Origin: Welwitschia mirabilis
Lineage: Eukaryota > Gnetophyta > Gnetopsida > Welwitschiales
DNA: 64,000 nt
Direction of reading: 5' to 3'
Assembly (NCBI GenBank): GCA_051453625.1
Contig: JBOZIK010000001.1
Span: 76,489,720 to 76,553,719, forward strand
Under the pieces are notes generated by a model, which worked only from the letters and a program-made list of their open reading frames with translations, did no database searches and was not told where the DNA came from. Shown piece after piece: positions 35,440 through 48,720 of this stretch. A program made the position numbers and the translations under genes. Each line of letters opens with the position of its first letter. The first letter of the stretch is position 1.

Positions 35440-35925
35440 GGAGTGGATGACTAATACTAAAATAATCTTAGAGATGTATATAGTCTTTATGAACTTGCTT
35501 TATTTTATAAAAGATTTATTTCTAAATTTTCTAGACTTGCATTACTAATGTTGAAAATTATATAAAAAGGATAAGTAGTTTAGATGTATGAAAGTTACTA
35601 TTAGATTGCTTAAGCAATTAAAATTAACCATTTCAAAGAAAATAAGTATTTTCTTACTATATTTTGAAAAACTATTTCGTGTAAAGGTTGATGAACATAA
35701 TAACATTAGTAGAGTAATGATTTTTTTTTTAAAGGGTAGGGAAGGAAGGAAGGTAGATAGGTGTCATGTATATTACTAGTAGCACTTAAGCCATGAAAAT
35801 TATAAATCCCTATCAATATATGAGTTTGAAATTAGGGTTCCATGTTTAATATGTTTAAGTCTTTACTATTATGATAATCGATCTTATACTAGAGTAATGC
35901 TTCTTAAGGAAGATACAAAAATTAA
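35440..35925 (+). pseudogene. Gypsy RT/RNase H junction (copy F, right part)
   Basis: The plus strand reads NLRDVYSLYELALFYKRFISKFSRLA from about 35455, matching the gypsy block NL..VRSF.GLASFYRRFI..FS..A that follows the RT palm. The frame 35588-35779 continues with FEKLFRVKVDE (the F.VE.DAS block of RNase H), and SHENYKSLSIYEFE resembles the RKYSTYDKE block. It is the direct continuation of the RT that breaks at 27862, with roughly ten codons missing in between. Confidence 0.65.
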
Positions 35926-38900
35926 TGTATTTAGTGAAAAAGATTAAATGATACTAAAATAATATATCCCATATATGAGAAAAATTTTATGAAATTTTAT
36001 CCTAATTTAAGAAGTGAATGCATTACTTATTAATCAAAAATTTAATTTTTGACTAATCATAATACATTATAATAGTTAAATTCATAAGTGGAATAGAGAA
36101 AAATTATTGGTTTAGGCATTTTATCATAGGAATTATTATATATTAATAAATTTAGTTTATGGTTTTAACTATCATAATTAATAAGAAACATATGACATTG
36201 ATCTAAATTTTACTTTATTTAACTTTATTTTTATTTAATAAGATGTTAAAAATTATTTGGCTAAAAATTATAAGGTACATTGTAGTTATTTATCCATGGG
36301 ACAATGCTTTATCACTAATGTCTAATTTAATTATCATATAGAATGAAAACAACTTTTAAAAAAGAAACATTATTAAAAAGCAAAAGAAGTCACACAATTG
36401 AAAACATTAAATTTTTCTTAAAATTTTGAAGAATCATCTTTTGTAGCTACCATGAATAGTACATATCATGAAGGAAGATCTAGTTTAATGGACTAGCTAA
36501 GAGAACCTATATTTTGAGCCTTTACATAAAGTTGGTGACCAAGCTACATTTATTAATCACTAAAACCACATTCATTGAATATTCTTTTCCATGACCTAAC
36601 CATTTTGTGATAAGGATCAAGGATTTTTAATTATGCTTTTACATATTTTTATAACAGTAATATCTCTTTAAGGGATGTTTGATTAATTAATGACTTTTTG
36701 ATAAATTAACATAAGTCATTTATTAAGTTTTTTAATGCTTAATGAAATAAATGCATAAGACAATTGATTCATAACAATTAATTATTTATTATCAACATCT
36801 TATTGAGGAATCTTAATGTTACATTTACTCATATTTGGTAATACCCCTTGGATGTTTAAGTTTTTTAATAACTGCATATTTCCTTGCAACACTTAAATTA
36901 ATGAATGTGATAGGGTTTGCTTCTTTAGATTGTAATTTATTACTGAATGGATATACTCCATTTGATAATTATTTTACTTCATAATTCACTACCTCAAAGT
37001 CCTCATCCATGCTCTATTGTATATATAAAACTTAAAAAAAGAATATTTTATAACTTATCTTAAATTATGTATACATATAATCCTTTTATATTAAAAAATT
37101 TTAATATTTTTAGTACTTATTTATTTTAAGTATTTCTGGATTTTTTATTAATAATATTATTATTTAATATTTTATAACTTATCGAAATGGGAGAAATTAA
37201 CTAATACTTCTAAATATTTTTTCCCTTCATTTATTTTTTCCTCACATATTTAGTTCTAATTTAGTTTAGTGGATCCTATTTCAAAAATATAAAAAATTAG
37301 GTTTATATGCTAATGATCCTATTTTATTTATTATTTGGAAGGGTTTGTACTATCTAGAAGAAAGGCTACTATACTTTCATAATTCTAAGAATTATCTTTT
37401 CATTTTAATCTAAAGAAAGCCCTAGTCACATTTTTGGAAGATTCAAAGTAAATGATTTTAATGATAATACTTATTATATTAATCCTAATTCACTTCTAAT
37501 TATCACTATGTGTTTTTAGTGGATTTATTTAATTTTTCTGTAAATCTTAAAATGGAAGTTATGCTAACATATTCTTTAGACTCTAGTTTTCTTAAAGAAC
37601 TCTTATCAAAATTTTAATAAGAAACTACAATTATGGTCCTTGAAAATGATCTTAGAATCTTTATGTAACTTAAAATTCCAGTTCAGGAAACTATGGGCTA
37701 TTTTTTCTAGTATGGTTTTCTTTCAAATTGGAATAAAATATGTCATTTTTATTGGCCTATAAAAATGTGTGAACATAACATGATTCTTATATGTATTAAT
37801 AATCTCATAATAAAATCCATCATGATATCTCTCCATTTCTAAGATAGAACTTATAGGAATTTAATAAGTCTTATAGATCTTTTACTATTTGAACCTTATT
37901 TACTAGCACATAAGGCATTCTTTTATGAATTCATCTTTCTAAGAATAGATGCTCAGCTAAGATTAATATTCCTATATGTTAATGCATGTTCTATCCCATA
38001 TAAAGTACTTGATTCAAATAATGGATATGCATATCCTTGCTTTTTGAATAAAAATATCATTTCATTATCAAATAGAATGATAGCTTTCTTCGTTTAGGAT
38101 ATATATTTTTAGGACCTATCCAAATAATACATCATTTAATAATTGCACTTTTATTTATTTATTTATCATCATAGAGTTCATTACACAAATAAGAATACTT
38201 AAAACATGGCTAAGGAAATTAGTAATGGGCTTTCTTATCTAGGATATAATTCACATCAAATTCATATTTATCTAGTATCTTAATCATATGATTTATTTTA
38301 TATAAATGATTATTTCTTTCTCTAGATATCTAAGGATTTTGTGGTTCATTTTTAGGTAAAAATTTTTTATAAGAGGCAATTCCTTTAATTTTTTAAGGCA
38401 CAACTATTTGTCCATGGCTCTAATTCATCCATTGGATAATTTTTTAATGCTTATTAAGTTTCCTCGATTCATATGTTATCATTGACTTATCTTGTATTAA
38501 AATTAATACTATGGTTTTTTTTAAAAAAATAATATGTATCATAATAGTTCACTTCCTATTCATTTTTAAAATATTTTAAATGGGTTTTATGGATAGTTAA
38601 AATTTCATTCTAAGAAAATAATACCTTTCACTAAAATCCTAAAATTATAATATTGTTAGTAACATATTCATATTACAATTAGATTACATACATTCTTTCC
38701 AATAAAAGAATACCAAGAATTATAAGATAAAAAAAATCTCAAGAGATATCAATGATATGATATACATGGCTAATTTGTTAGTGATCTTATCTCTAGCTTC
38801 TAAGGATTTATTTTACAATTCTTAAATATTGGATTGATTACCTTATTTATATTCATTTGTATGTCTATTATAAATAAATTTTCTATCAGTTAACTTTCAT

Positions 38901-39250
38901 TTTTTTTATTTATTCATGTTTATGAATGTTAAGGTAAGGATTAATACTTTATTCTATTTGACGTTAAATTCCTAATTGTTACATTATGATATAATTATTC
39001 ATCTTAATTCTTTCTCTTTGATAAAAAGTCTACTACATCTAGCAACATGATCCTTTAAAAATATTATTACTTTTAATTATTACTATCATGATAGCTTAAA
39101 TACTAGTTTACATGACAAATTTACTAGTATTTCAAATATCTATTGATTTATATATTGCTGATGTAATGAATACTCATGATAGATTATCCTAATTTAGAAT
39201 AGCATTAGTTCTTAATTTTGTATTAAGTCCTGCTTTCCTTATGATAATAT
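35926..39250 (-). mobile_element. Ty3/gypsy retrotransposon, degenerate copy B
   Basis: Similar along its length to 42640-46410 (copy C) in the same orientation: 35930-36100 with 42640-42800, 37360-37900 with 44210-44960, 38890-39180 with 46105-46400. Minus-strand integrase traces are readable at about 37560-37860. It is more diverged than A, C and D from one another. The right side switches to other sequence near 39200-39250. Confidence 0.55.
37560..37860 (-). pseudogene. Gypsy integrase core fragment (copy B)
   Basis: The minus strand shows KLHKDSKIIFKDHNCSFLLKF, the HGLP..IVSDRD..F.S.F block. Unlike copies A, C and D, the codon before the catalytic position is AAG (37639-37641), and the Asp codon GAC is kept next to it. 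Surrounding frames are broken. Confidence 0.45.
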
Positions 39251-39299
39251 TATTTAATAACTTAATTTCCTACTTAACTTCTCTTAATATAATTTCTAT

Positions 39300-39560
39300 T
39301 CTCCCTCTTCTAGAATAAATGATGGTAATAGTATTAGCCACCCATGGAGTTCCTAAGAAAAGTACATTAGTATCTCCTTGGGGTTTTATTAGAGTTTGAT
39401 ATGTATATCCTTTAAAACTTATTTTAAGTGTTATTACTGCTTCAACTATTAAATAGGTATTTCCCTAATAAGATGTTAGCTTTAATTTTCCTAATTCCTA
39501 ATAGGTGTCATAAGGTGTAATGTTATACTAGCTCTAAGATCTACCAAAGATACCCTTTTT
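39300..39560 (-). pseudogene. Gypsy-type protease fragment
   Basis: On the minus strand VSLVDLRASITLHLM (about 39500-39548) and FLGTPWVAN (39333-39359) lie in the order and spacing of the retropepsin blocks VLIDLGAS...M and ILGRPWL. Gly in the active-site motif is replaced by Arg. No longer frame joins them. Confidence 0.4.
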
Positions 39561-40607
39561 TTTAATTTATTATAAACTTTTATATCTATCAGAAATGTTT
39601 TAGCATTATTATACTTCTGAAATTTTTTGTCTTAAAATCCTAATGTAGAGGCCCAAGTAGCTTGATCTTTTTTAATCATCTTCATTTATCTTTCTTTGAT
39701 TTCTTTTTATTCCTTTATCTTTAGAACATATTTTCATCTACCCGTAATTAAGAAACATATTTTAACATCTTTATTAAATTGTTGTATTATCAAAAGTTGT
39801 AACTAAGTATTCTAAACCTTTTTAAATCTTATAGTGATTAACTTATTTAATTGTTATTGGAAATGGTAAAGGTTCTAATTATTTCTTGTTACTCTGTTAC
39901 TTCTATGTTGATGTTTTTTTCTATGTATAAGTTATTTGAGTCCTTTCTTATTTTAGAAGTAAAATGCATTTTCATAGGTTTCCCTAAGCTAGTAGACATA
40001 GTTATTAGTGGATTCTCTTGCATTTAGTTCCACCCAAGTAGGAATTACTTGCTCTTTAATTTTTGCTTCCTTTTTATTATTTTTTTCTTGATCTTTATTT
40101 TTCTAATTTCTATAGTAGTCTTATTATTGTTGTCTCTTAGATTATACTTAGTTTTACAAGTTATTTTTCAATTTTCCTTTCCATTTTTTATTTTGATAAG
40201 GGTATGACATTTTTCTCTATTCGAGTTGATGTCCTTCATTTGAATTCAACCTTTTTATATCTAACTATTAAACAAATTTTTACATCTAAGGATATTCTAT
40301 TTTATCATGGTCATCTTTCCCATAGTGTTCATAGTGGGGTACCTCTTTATCTTTCAAATGTCACATATCTAACTAATAAAATGTTTCTATCATACTATCA
40401 ATTATCTTTGTAAGCACTCAAAGGAAATCTTCCTTAAAGTTGTACATTTCATTTATTCCAGTGATTTTGGTTCTCTTATTATGGATTTGTTGGTTTGATG
40501 CTTCTATCAATTTAGTGCTTTTATCATTAGCTTTAATGTATTAGTGCTTTGTGCTTTAATCAAAGATTTTATATGTATGTGATGTTAACCTAAGAGTTAG
40601 ATTTAAC
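39561..40607. other. Interior of a decayed LTR element, no domain read
   Basis: No motif recognised. The last part (40430-40607) resembles the reverse complement of 10975-11160, so it belongs to the interior of a second copy of the 3.1 kb element, here on the plus strand. The 69-codon frame 40204-40413 has no known domain. Confidence 0.4.
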
Positions 40608-40870
40608 ACCAAGGAAGGGGTATGTTGACAATATTACTTAGCTATTTGGGAAATTTTCCACTTCATAAAATTATATTTTCTTATCCTATTAGTATTTCTT
40701 TATATTTAATAAAAGTAATATGGGTATGTTCATGTTCCAATAGACTTCATTACATTAACTCATTAATTAGTTGATATTTTAGTATACTAAGTCCCAAAAC
40801 AATGGAATTAAGATTAACTAAAATTGTAAAATCCTATGTTAATAAATTTATTAGAATTTAAATAAAACTA
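40608..40870 (+). repeat. PPT and LTR start, second copy of the 3.1 kb element
   Basis: 'caccaaggaagggg' followed by TGTTGACAATATTACTTAG at 40623 matches, in the opposite orientation, the PPT/LTR junction at 10958-10974. The LTR match ('actaaaattgtaaaatcctatg') continues to about 40870, where RTE sequence begins. Confidence 0.55.
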
Positions 40871-40929
40871 AAATTCAATTTTTATTATATCAAAAGATTC
40901 AAAGGATCTATTAGATAGAGGAAATGATC

Positions 40930-42560
40930 ATGTCCTTAAATATAAAGATAGATTTAATAAAGTGGCCAATAATAATTACATGCAAAATGAAAAATCCAAA
41001 AGATTTCTTGTAGTGATATTGAATTTTTTTCTTATAGATTCTATAGTGGCATAAAAAATTAAAATATTTTCTTCATCTTTAAGGGTTCTTAGATTATGTA
41101 ATCTACATGTTATCTCTTTTTTGGGCATGCTATTCCATCTTCCACTTTTGATTCTGAGATGATATAAAATTAATTGACTTTGCTAATAAGGTTGTACATC
41201 TTCATTTGGATTTTTGTTATGAGATAGTAAAGTAGTTAATCACACTAATTATGGTAAATATGCTCAAAATAAAACTTCCTCTTACCTTATACATTTGTTC
41301 ATAATTTTATTAGGTTATGCTACTTAATGAAACTATGAAACCTTAGTGTAATTGGTTATTCTCTTAAAAAATATCCCACGTTTTTAGCCACTTCATTCCA
41401 TGTAAATACCATCCTTTCTCTTTTGTAGCTTTAATAATCACTCTTGAAAATTTATGTTGCTCTACTTCCATTAGCTTTAAAGGGTAAGAAAAAAACTAAC
41501 ACATGGCTTTAGCTTCAATAGATAAAAGATGACATTCTAATAGCCTCATGGGTTACAGTGTTTGAATATTTACCTTAAGTTCATCTAGTAAGAATAATTT
41601 TTACATTCTCTTAATATCTTTAAAATCTCTTTCACTTCTATGTAGGTCCCAAACTAGGCATCCATACAAAATAGTGGGATATATGATGTATTGTAAAACT
41701 ATTTGCAAACTTACCAAGTCCAAATCCATAGTTAACTACATTTATTTTTTATAGTATAAAATTCTTTAATTCCATCAACTATCCTCTCTTTAATGCATTT
41801 TTTCTATCTATAGCTATTAGAGTAACAAAGACCTAAGTATCAAAAAGATTCTACTATTTCAATTTTCTTCCCATTAAATTTAAAATCAAATTGGGTGTTC
41901 TTAGTGCCCTAAATTATTAATTTAGACTTTTTATTTACTGCAAACTAGAGGATTGGAAAAAATTTTCCAACTTTTGGAGCATGTTTTTCATACCTATATC
42001 AAAAGTAGAAATCAAAGCTGCATCATTTGCATAAAGAAGCAATTAGACTTCTAACAATTCTATATTAATAGCAAAGTAACTATGTTCTTTTTAGAGCCAA
42101 TCATATAACTCTTCAATGAATAGATTAAAGAGTGCTGGAGAGGGAGGGAATCCCTATTTTACACCTATTATAGAATAAAATTTAAAATATCTTTTTTGAT
42201 CAAATTATTTTATTTTAATTATAGCCTCTTCATATAATCTTTGAATGGCAATAAAAAGATTCGGAGGAATTCCAATATGATTGAGATACATCCATAGTTT
42301 TATACAATTCAAGCAATTATAAGCTTTAGAAAAATCAATAAAACAAATAAAAAATTTTTATTTGGATTTTTTGAAAAATCTATGCAATGCCTCAACATAA
42401 GTAAGTGATCAATAGTGGAATGATTTTGGCCACCTTGGCAAATTATTCTAATATTATTTACTTATGCCTAATAGTCAACCTTTTATTCAAGAAGTGTGTC
42501 AAAAAGAATTTAATAAATAATTCAAGTTATTCCAAAGGAAAAGATGTATGATCCTTAGGA
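40930..42560 (-). mobile_element. RTE-type LINE, 5'-truncated, degenerate (copy 2)
   Basis: The minus strand reads CFIDFSKAYNCLNCIKLW and HIGIPPNLFIAIQRLYEEAI near 42240-42345 (the FIDF.KAFD...LW..L...GIP block), then GVK.GFPPSPALFNLFIEELYDWL near 42100-42170 and LLLYANDAALIS with YADD changed to YAND at 42022-42033. DFKFNGKKIEIVESF near 41850-41895, a C..KERI..G.KEFYTI.NKC segment, and finally a zinc-like CRLHNLRTLKDEENI near 41100 follow. These match the plant RTE RT and C-terminus. The endonuclease is absent; copy C begins at about 42640. The exact 3' end is uncertain. Confidence 0.7.
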
Positions 42561-44269
42561 ATATCGCTTAATAAAAGGCCTAATCTATATCTATGCTCAT
42601 GATAACTGATGAAACCTATGCAAAAAAAAAAAGTAAAAATAATTACTTTATTTAATGAAAACTTGAATGATATTAAAATAAAATGTTCTATATATTGAAA
42701 GAACCATATTAATTTTTGTGAGAATTAAAGAATTAAATCCTTTGATTATTAAATCAAGAACTTATTGTTCATACTAATCATGATACATTGTGGTATTTAA
42801 CTTGTGGCCTACCAAATAAGAAAAAACATTTAAAAATATTGCAATAATAATTTATAGTTAAAGCATAAGTAGGATAAAGAAAATTTAATGGTTAATGCAT
42901 TAAATCATAATTATTATTACATTATCATAACTTCACTTTAGTTTTTTGACTTTCATAATCAACTATATACATATGATGGTATGTTAATTTTATATCGATT
43001 TGATAAGATGTTAACAATCCTTTAGCTTAAAATTATAAGAAACCTAATACTTATTTTATTTATGTAACAATTCTTCATTAGTAATTTCTAACATAATTTC
43101 CACATAGAATGAAAATATCTTTTCAAATAAAACATTAATAAAAATTAAAAGATATCACATAATTGAAAACATTGAATTTTCCTTAAGTTTGGAAAATTTG
43201 TCTTTTGCAAAAACCATGAATAGTTCATGTCATGGATGATGATCTAATTTGATGGACCAATCAAAAAAATCTACCTTACAAGCCTTTTATCTAAAGTAGC
43301 TTGATGGAAAAGCTAGATTTATCAATTATTGCAAGTATAATTGTTGAATTTTCTACTCCATGACTGGATTATCCTTATGAAATGGATCAAATATTATGAA
43401 TTTTTCTTTGACATAGACTCATAACATTAACGGGATGTTTAATTAATTATTAACTTTTTAATGAATTAACTACTTTATTAATTATTTTAATCCTTATTAT
43501 ATCAAATTCATAATAGAAGTGTCTCATTATGATTAACTATTTATTAATGAAAACTTATTAAGAATCTTAAAATTAACCTTATTCACATGTGGCAATATCA
43601 CAAAAACTTCTAGAGATTTTTCATTAACTTACATTTCCTCTTAGCACTTATGTTCATGGAATGTGATAGGGTTCCATTCTCATGATTGTAATTCATCATT
43701 GAATGAATATACTTACTTTAATAATTTATTTTCTTAACATTCAATACCTTAAAACCCTCACCCATTCTTTATTATCCCATACAAAACTTCAAAAAATTAG
43801 TATTTTATAACTTACCTATAGTTTTATACACATAAGACTTTTTTTTGGGTAAACTCTAATTTTCTTAGACTTATTTCTTTTACATATTATTGCATAAATG
43901 TTTCTTATTTTTCCAATTATGTTGATTATAATAAGAGATTTCAACTAATTCTTGTTAATAGTTTTGTCATTCATTTATTTTTTCTTATATATTTGGTTAT
44001 AATTTGATTTATTATAAAAGTAATATTTGATTGAAATAAAAACTTATTCCAATGAATAACACAATCATTATATTAGTTTTTATTGTATAATTTAAGTAAA
44101 CCAATATGGAATATGAGTAATTCCTATTTCAAGGATTGGCAATATTAGGTTTAAATGCTAATTATTGCATTTTATTTCCCATGATCAAGGGTCAATACTA
44201 TCTAGAAGTAAGGCTACTATACTTTCTTGATTTTAAGAATTTTCTTTCTTCTTAATCTAAAGAAATAAC

Positions 44270-44920
44270 TACTCGTCTATGTGGAATATTTAGTGCTTTT
44301 AGTAATAATACTTGTTATATTTATCTTGATATTTTCTACACATTCTTAATGAGTTCTTTCATTTTCTTATTCTTCATTTTTAATCATTTATTTCATTAAT
44401 TAAATTTGTATAAGTAATGGATGTGGAACATTTCCTTCTATACATTACCTCCAAAGGAAAACACCAGATTAATTCTTGGTATTTCTAATTATATGAATAT
44501 TCTACTAGATGTAGATAATATTTGCATATACTAAGTTAACCTAATACATAACTTCTTAAAAATTATTTTAAGAATTTGGTTGATTCATTCAATTTATATG
44601 CCAATCATTGGATGAAAGTCATGATAACATGTGCTTGAGTTCAAGTTCCTTAAAGAAATATTGCCAAAATTTGAAAAGGAACTTAGGTTCATGATACTAG
44701 TAAATAATCTTAAGATCTTCACATAACTTGAAATTTTCCTTTATGAAACTGTACCTTACTTTTTCTACTATGGGTATCTTCTTGATTGAAATAAAATATA
44801 TCATCTTGACTATCTTGTTAAAATATATGAAAATAGAATGAGTATTAGATATTTCAGTATTCTTATAGTAAAATTCATCATGATTTCTCTTCACTTTCAA
44901 GCAAGAACTTCTAATGATTT
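44270..44920 (-). pseudogene. Gypsy integrase core fragment (copy C)
   Basis: The 67-codon minus frame 44697-44900 reads YFNKIVKMIYFISIKK and ENFKLCEDLKIIY, then ends at TAG (44697-44699), exactly the position of the stop in copy A. It continues after the stop with YHEPKFLFKFW. These are the integrase DR.SKMAHFIP, LHGLP..I and SDRD..F blocks. The catalytic Asp after the stop is Tyr. Confidence 0.6.
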
Positions 44921-46878
44921 AATGCATCTTATAGGTTTTTACTATTTTATGTGCTAGCTAATAAGAAATTATTTTATGAATTCTTTCATTTAAAAACACA
45001 TTCTTAATTATTATTAATGTTTCTAGATATTGAAACGTGTTGTACCCTATGTAAAGTACTTCATGTTCTTTCTTTAATAGTTGATCCTTCATGGACCCAT
45101 GGGTATTCACATCCTTACTTTTTTAACTAAAATATCATTTACCGCTATTGAATAAAATGGTACCTCTTCTTTTTCAAGGTTAAGTTTTAAGATACATTCA
45201 AATAATTCATCACTTAAAAGTTACTCTTTGATTTTATTTATCATATTAGATTTCATTTCACAAATAAGAATACACAAAATTAGACTAAGAAAATTAGCAA
45301 TGCATTTTTCTTATATTGGATACACTTCATATTAAAGTCATATGTAGTAGTATCTTAATCAACTTTCTTTGTTTTATTTTAAGTGATGTTTAGTTCTATA
45401 CATATTTAAGCCTTTTATGATCCATCCTTAGATAAAAAATTTCTTCTAAGAGGTAATTCATTTAAACCTTTAAGGCATAACTAACTATTCATAGCTCTAA
45501 TTCATGTACTATATAATTCTTTTAATGTGTATTAAGTTTTCTAGATTGATATGTGATTATCTATTTTTCTTATTTCAAATTTGATCATATTCCTTTTTCA
45601 CAATTATTTATCATAATAGTGAACTTCTTATTCATTTTTAGAATTTTCAAAATAGGTGTTTTGATAAATGAAATTTTATTTTAAGAAAGAAATCCCTTGC
45701 ATAAGTAGTTTCCTTTGAAACACATCATATGTTTAAGGTATAGTATTTCACAATTACAATAATTTAACTTAGTCAATGGCTAGAAAGAAATTTCACTAGT
45801 CACTTACATTTACAACCTCCCACCCCTCTTAGTATTTCTAATTTATTATATCAAAATGCTAAACTTATAATACTATTATTAATCTATTTGCATTACAATT
45901 AGATTAAATATATTATTTTCCAATGAAGGAATATCAACAATAATAATATAAAAATGTTAAGGCATATTAATAAGAAAACACACATAGATCAATCCTAACT
46001 AATACCATCCCTAGTTTTTAAACCCTTCTTTTAAGACTCTTAAATATTGTGAAGATTACCTTAATTTTATTAATTTTTATGTATGCTCTAAATAACTTTG
46101 TCATCCCTTAACTTTATTTTTTTTGTATTGCTTCATGTTTATGAATGTTATGATAAGCTCTCATACTTTATTCTATTTGATGATAAACATCCAGATATTA
46201 CATTGTGCTATAGTTTTCTGGCTGAGTTCTTCCTCTTTGATAAGAAGTACACTACATCTAATAATGTGCTCCTCTAAAACTATTTCTTTCAATTCCTACT
46301 ATGATGATAACTTCAATAGTATATTATGTGATAAGGTTATTAGTGTTTTAAGTGTCTATTGGTTTATGTATTTTTAGTATGATAAGAACTCAAGATAGAT
46401 TATCTTACTTTCACAATTCTTAGAAATAATCTATTTAAGTTTAATACTTTAACTTATATCATGAGAAATTGTCATCATCAAAAGAAATATCTTTTATTAA
46501 TACATTCATATTTTTCAATCCACTGTTTTACTTTAGAAAATGGGATATCACATCCTATTAATTGGAATTTAATCTAATAGAATTCTCCTAAGTCTAAGTC
46601 TAGAGGTTTGCTCTACTAAATGCTACTTCAAAGGATTAGTATTTAAAAATGTATTACCATTTTATCTTTAGCAAATATGTGTAACGTGTATGTGGTTTCT
46701 ACTCCTCATACATGTGTGCATAATGTTAGAAAAGTGTTATTATATCTAAAACTTTATGAATCACTAGTTTCCCATCAAATGCTAATTCATGCTTTCCATG
46801 TTTAAAAACTTACATGTAGTTCATCAAAGTCCCTTAAATCCCTTAGTTTATCTAATAAGTTTTACAAGTCAAAAGCTT

Positions 46879-47020
46879 CACATCATCCTTAATGCTATCC
46901 TTATATTAACGATGGGGAAACAATGCAGGGAATTGATACTAGTGTTTTTCACATCATCCTTGATGCTATCCTTATATTAAGGATGAGGAACCACTGCAAG
47001 GAATTGATACTAGTGTTTTT
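46879..47020 (+). repeat. Two-unit tandem repeat, 71 bp, with hairpin
   Basis: 46879-46949 and 46950-47020 are the same 71 bp with few differences. The second unit contains the palindrome atccttatattaaggat (46968-46984). Copies A and D carry a single unit, so the duplication is specific to C. Confidence 0.8.
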
Positions 47021-48040
47021 GATAACATCATCAAAATTAAAATCATTATTTTTCTTTATTTTTATGGCTCTAAGATTGATATAAAAAAGCTCAAGAAGAG
47101 GCCTCTCATTCTATAGTATCTAAAGAATGTCATGGTAGACATACTCAAGAAAAAGGAATTCATCTATGATGAAGCTCAAAAGGATTTTTGGCTCTTCAAA
47201 ATAAGGAAAATAATATAAACATGCAAATCGATTAAAAAAAAAGCAATAGTAAATTATGGTAGAATCATCATTGCAAGGAGAGAAATCAAACTATACAATG
47301 AATTAATGGGATACAATTAAATTTTGTATCTCCTAATGTTATAGTATTACTACCAATGTTGTTTAGAGATTTAAAGTCAATTATGGTGAGGGTGTTTATT
47401 ATCATTGAAAATAAGAATGAGTAAGAATGAGAAAGAGGAAAGGATAACAAAAAAGAATAAACAAAATAAATAGATTCTATTTTCCTCTTTAATTTCTAAT
47501 AAGATGTTTTTATATTGCACATAAATAAGAAAATTTTTAAGTATTAAATATTAGGTTATGTCATGCCATAATATGCTAAATGATACCACCTCTACATTAT
47601 CAACTACTAAAATAATCATGTTATAAGGCATGGCTTAATATGTTTACAAGATATAATAGAAAATAATCATGCCATGTTAAATGATTTATTTATTGATAAA
47701 TGTTTATTATCTTCAGCAAAAGCATATTAGATATGAATACATTATTAAAATATTTCTAAAAGAAGTGAAAAAGTAAATTTTAGAATGATGCTTATTATTT
47801 TAGGTGTTAGTTCTTATGATTACAAGTTCCAACCTTATATTATAGTGGTACATATTATAAATGTATTATTATTGCATATATTGTAGTTTTTAACATTACT
47901 ATGTGCAATGATACTACCACTATCATAAATATGTCATATAATATAACCAATCATTAACATTAACTAGTTGGTACAATGAATAATGAATCATTTTAAAAAT
48001 AGTTTTCTAAATTAGTACTATACATTATTANNNNNNNNNN

Positions 48041-48220
48041 ATGCAATTTCTAGCTTTCGTGATAATCTCGCCACTTACTAATTCAACTTTAGAACTTGAT
48101 TCTTTAATTATTTTATTCTCAAAATGCCATATGAATTTATGTGAAATAATATTTTGATTAACACTATTATCAACTAAAAAAAAACAATGATTTATCTTCT
48201 AAAAGACTCTTATTTTGGTA
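48041..48220 (-). pseudogene. Gypsy protease fragment (copy C)
   Basis: The minus strand reads FFLVDNSVNQNIISHKF, the counterpart of the protease block in copy A, with Asp kept and Gly replaced. The frame remains open to the 10-N gap. Confidence 0.45.
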
Positions 48221-48367
48221 ACAAAAAACTAATTATTGAAAAAACGTTGTTTGAATGGTTGCAAATACACTCTTGGTAATTTCTTGCTAGACTTATGTTG
48301 GTTTGCATGGCTTAAAGTTTTTGTTTACTATATTCTTATTCTTTTAATCATTCCTTGCAATATGCCC

Positions 48368-48720
48368 TCTCTTCCTATAATTGTTGTAAAGTATTAGAGA
48401 GTAAGTGGGCTAGTGTTGTGTTGATATATCATGTTATCCATAAGCCATGCATTCATTAGGGTTGTTTTCTTTGTTTTCATGTAATACTAGTTTTTTCATA
48501 GGCTTCATAAGGGGACTTAACTTTTAATAGATAGACAATGTGGCCGCTCTTCTTATAATTGTTCTAAAGTATTAGGGAGTGAGCAAGTTCGTGTTGTGGT
48601 TATGGTTGCTATATCATGTTTTCCATAAGCCATGCATTCATAAGGGTTCTTTACTTTACCTTTATGTAATACTCAGCTTTCTTATAGCTTTCTAAGAGGA
48701 CTTCAGTTCAAGTGGATAAA
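48368..48720 (-). repeat. Two-unit tandem repeat, period about 176 bp
   Basis: 'ctcttc.tataattgtt.taaagtattag' occurs at 48368 and 48546, each followed by 'ccataagccatgcattcat' and 'atgtaatact'. It is the inverted equivalent of 1187-1545 in copy A. Confidence 0.7.
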
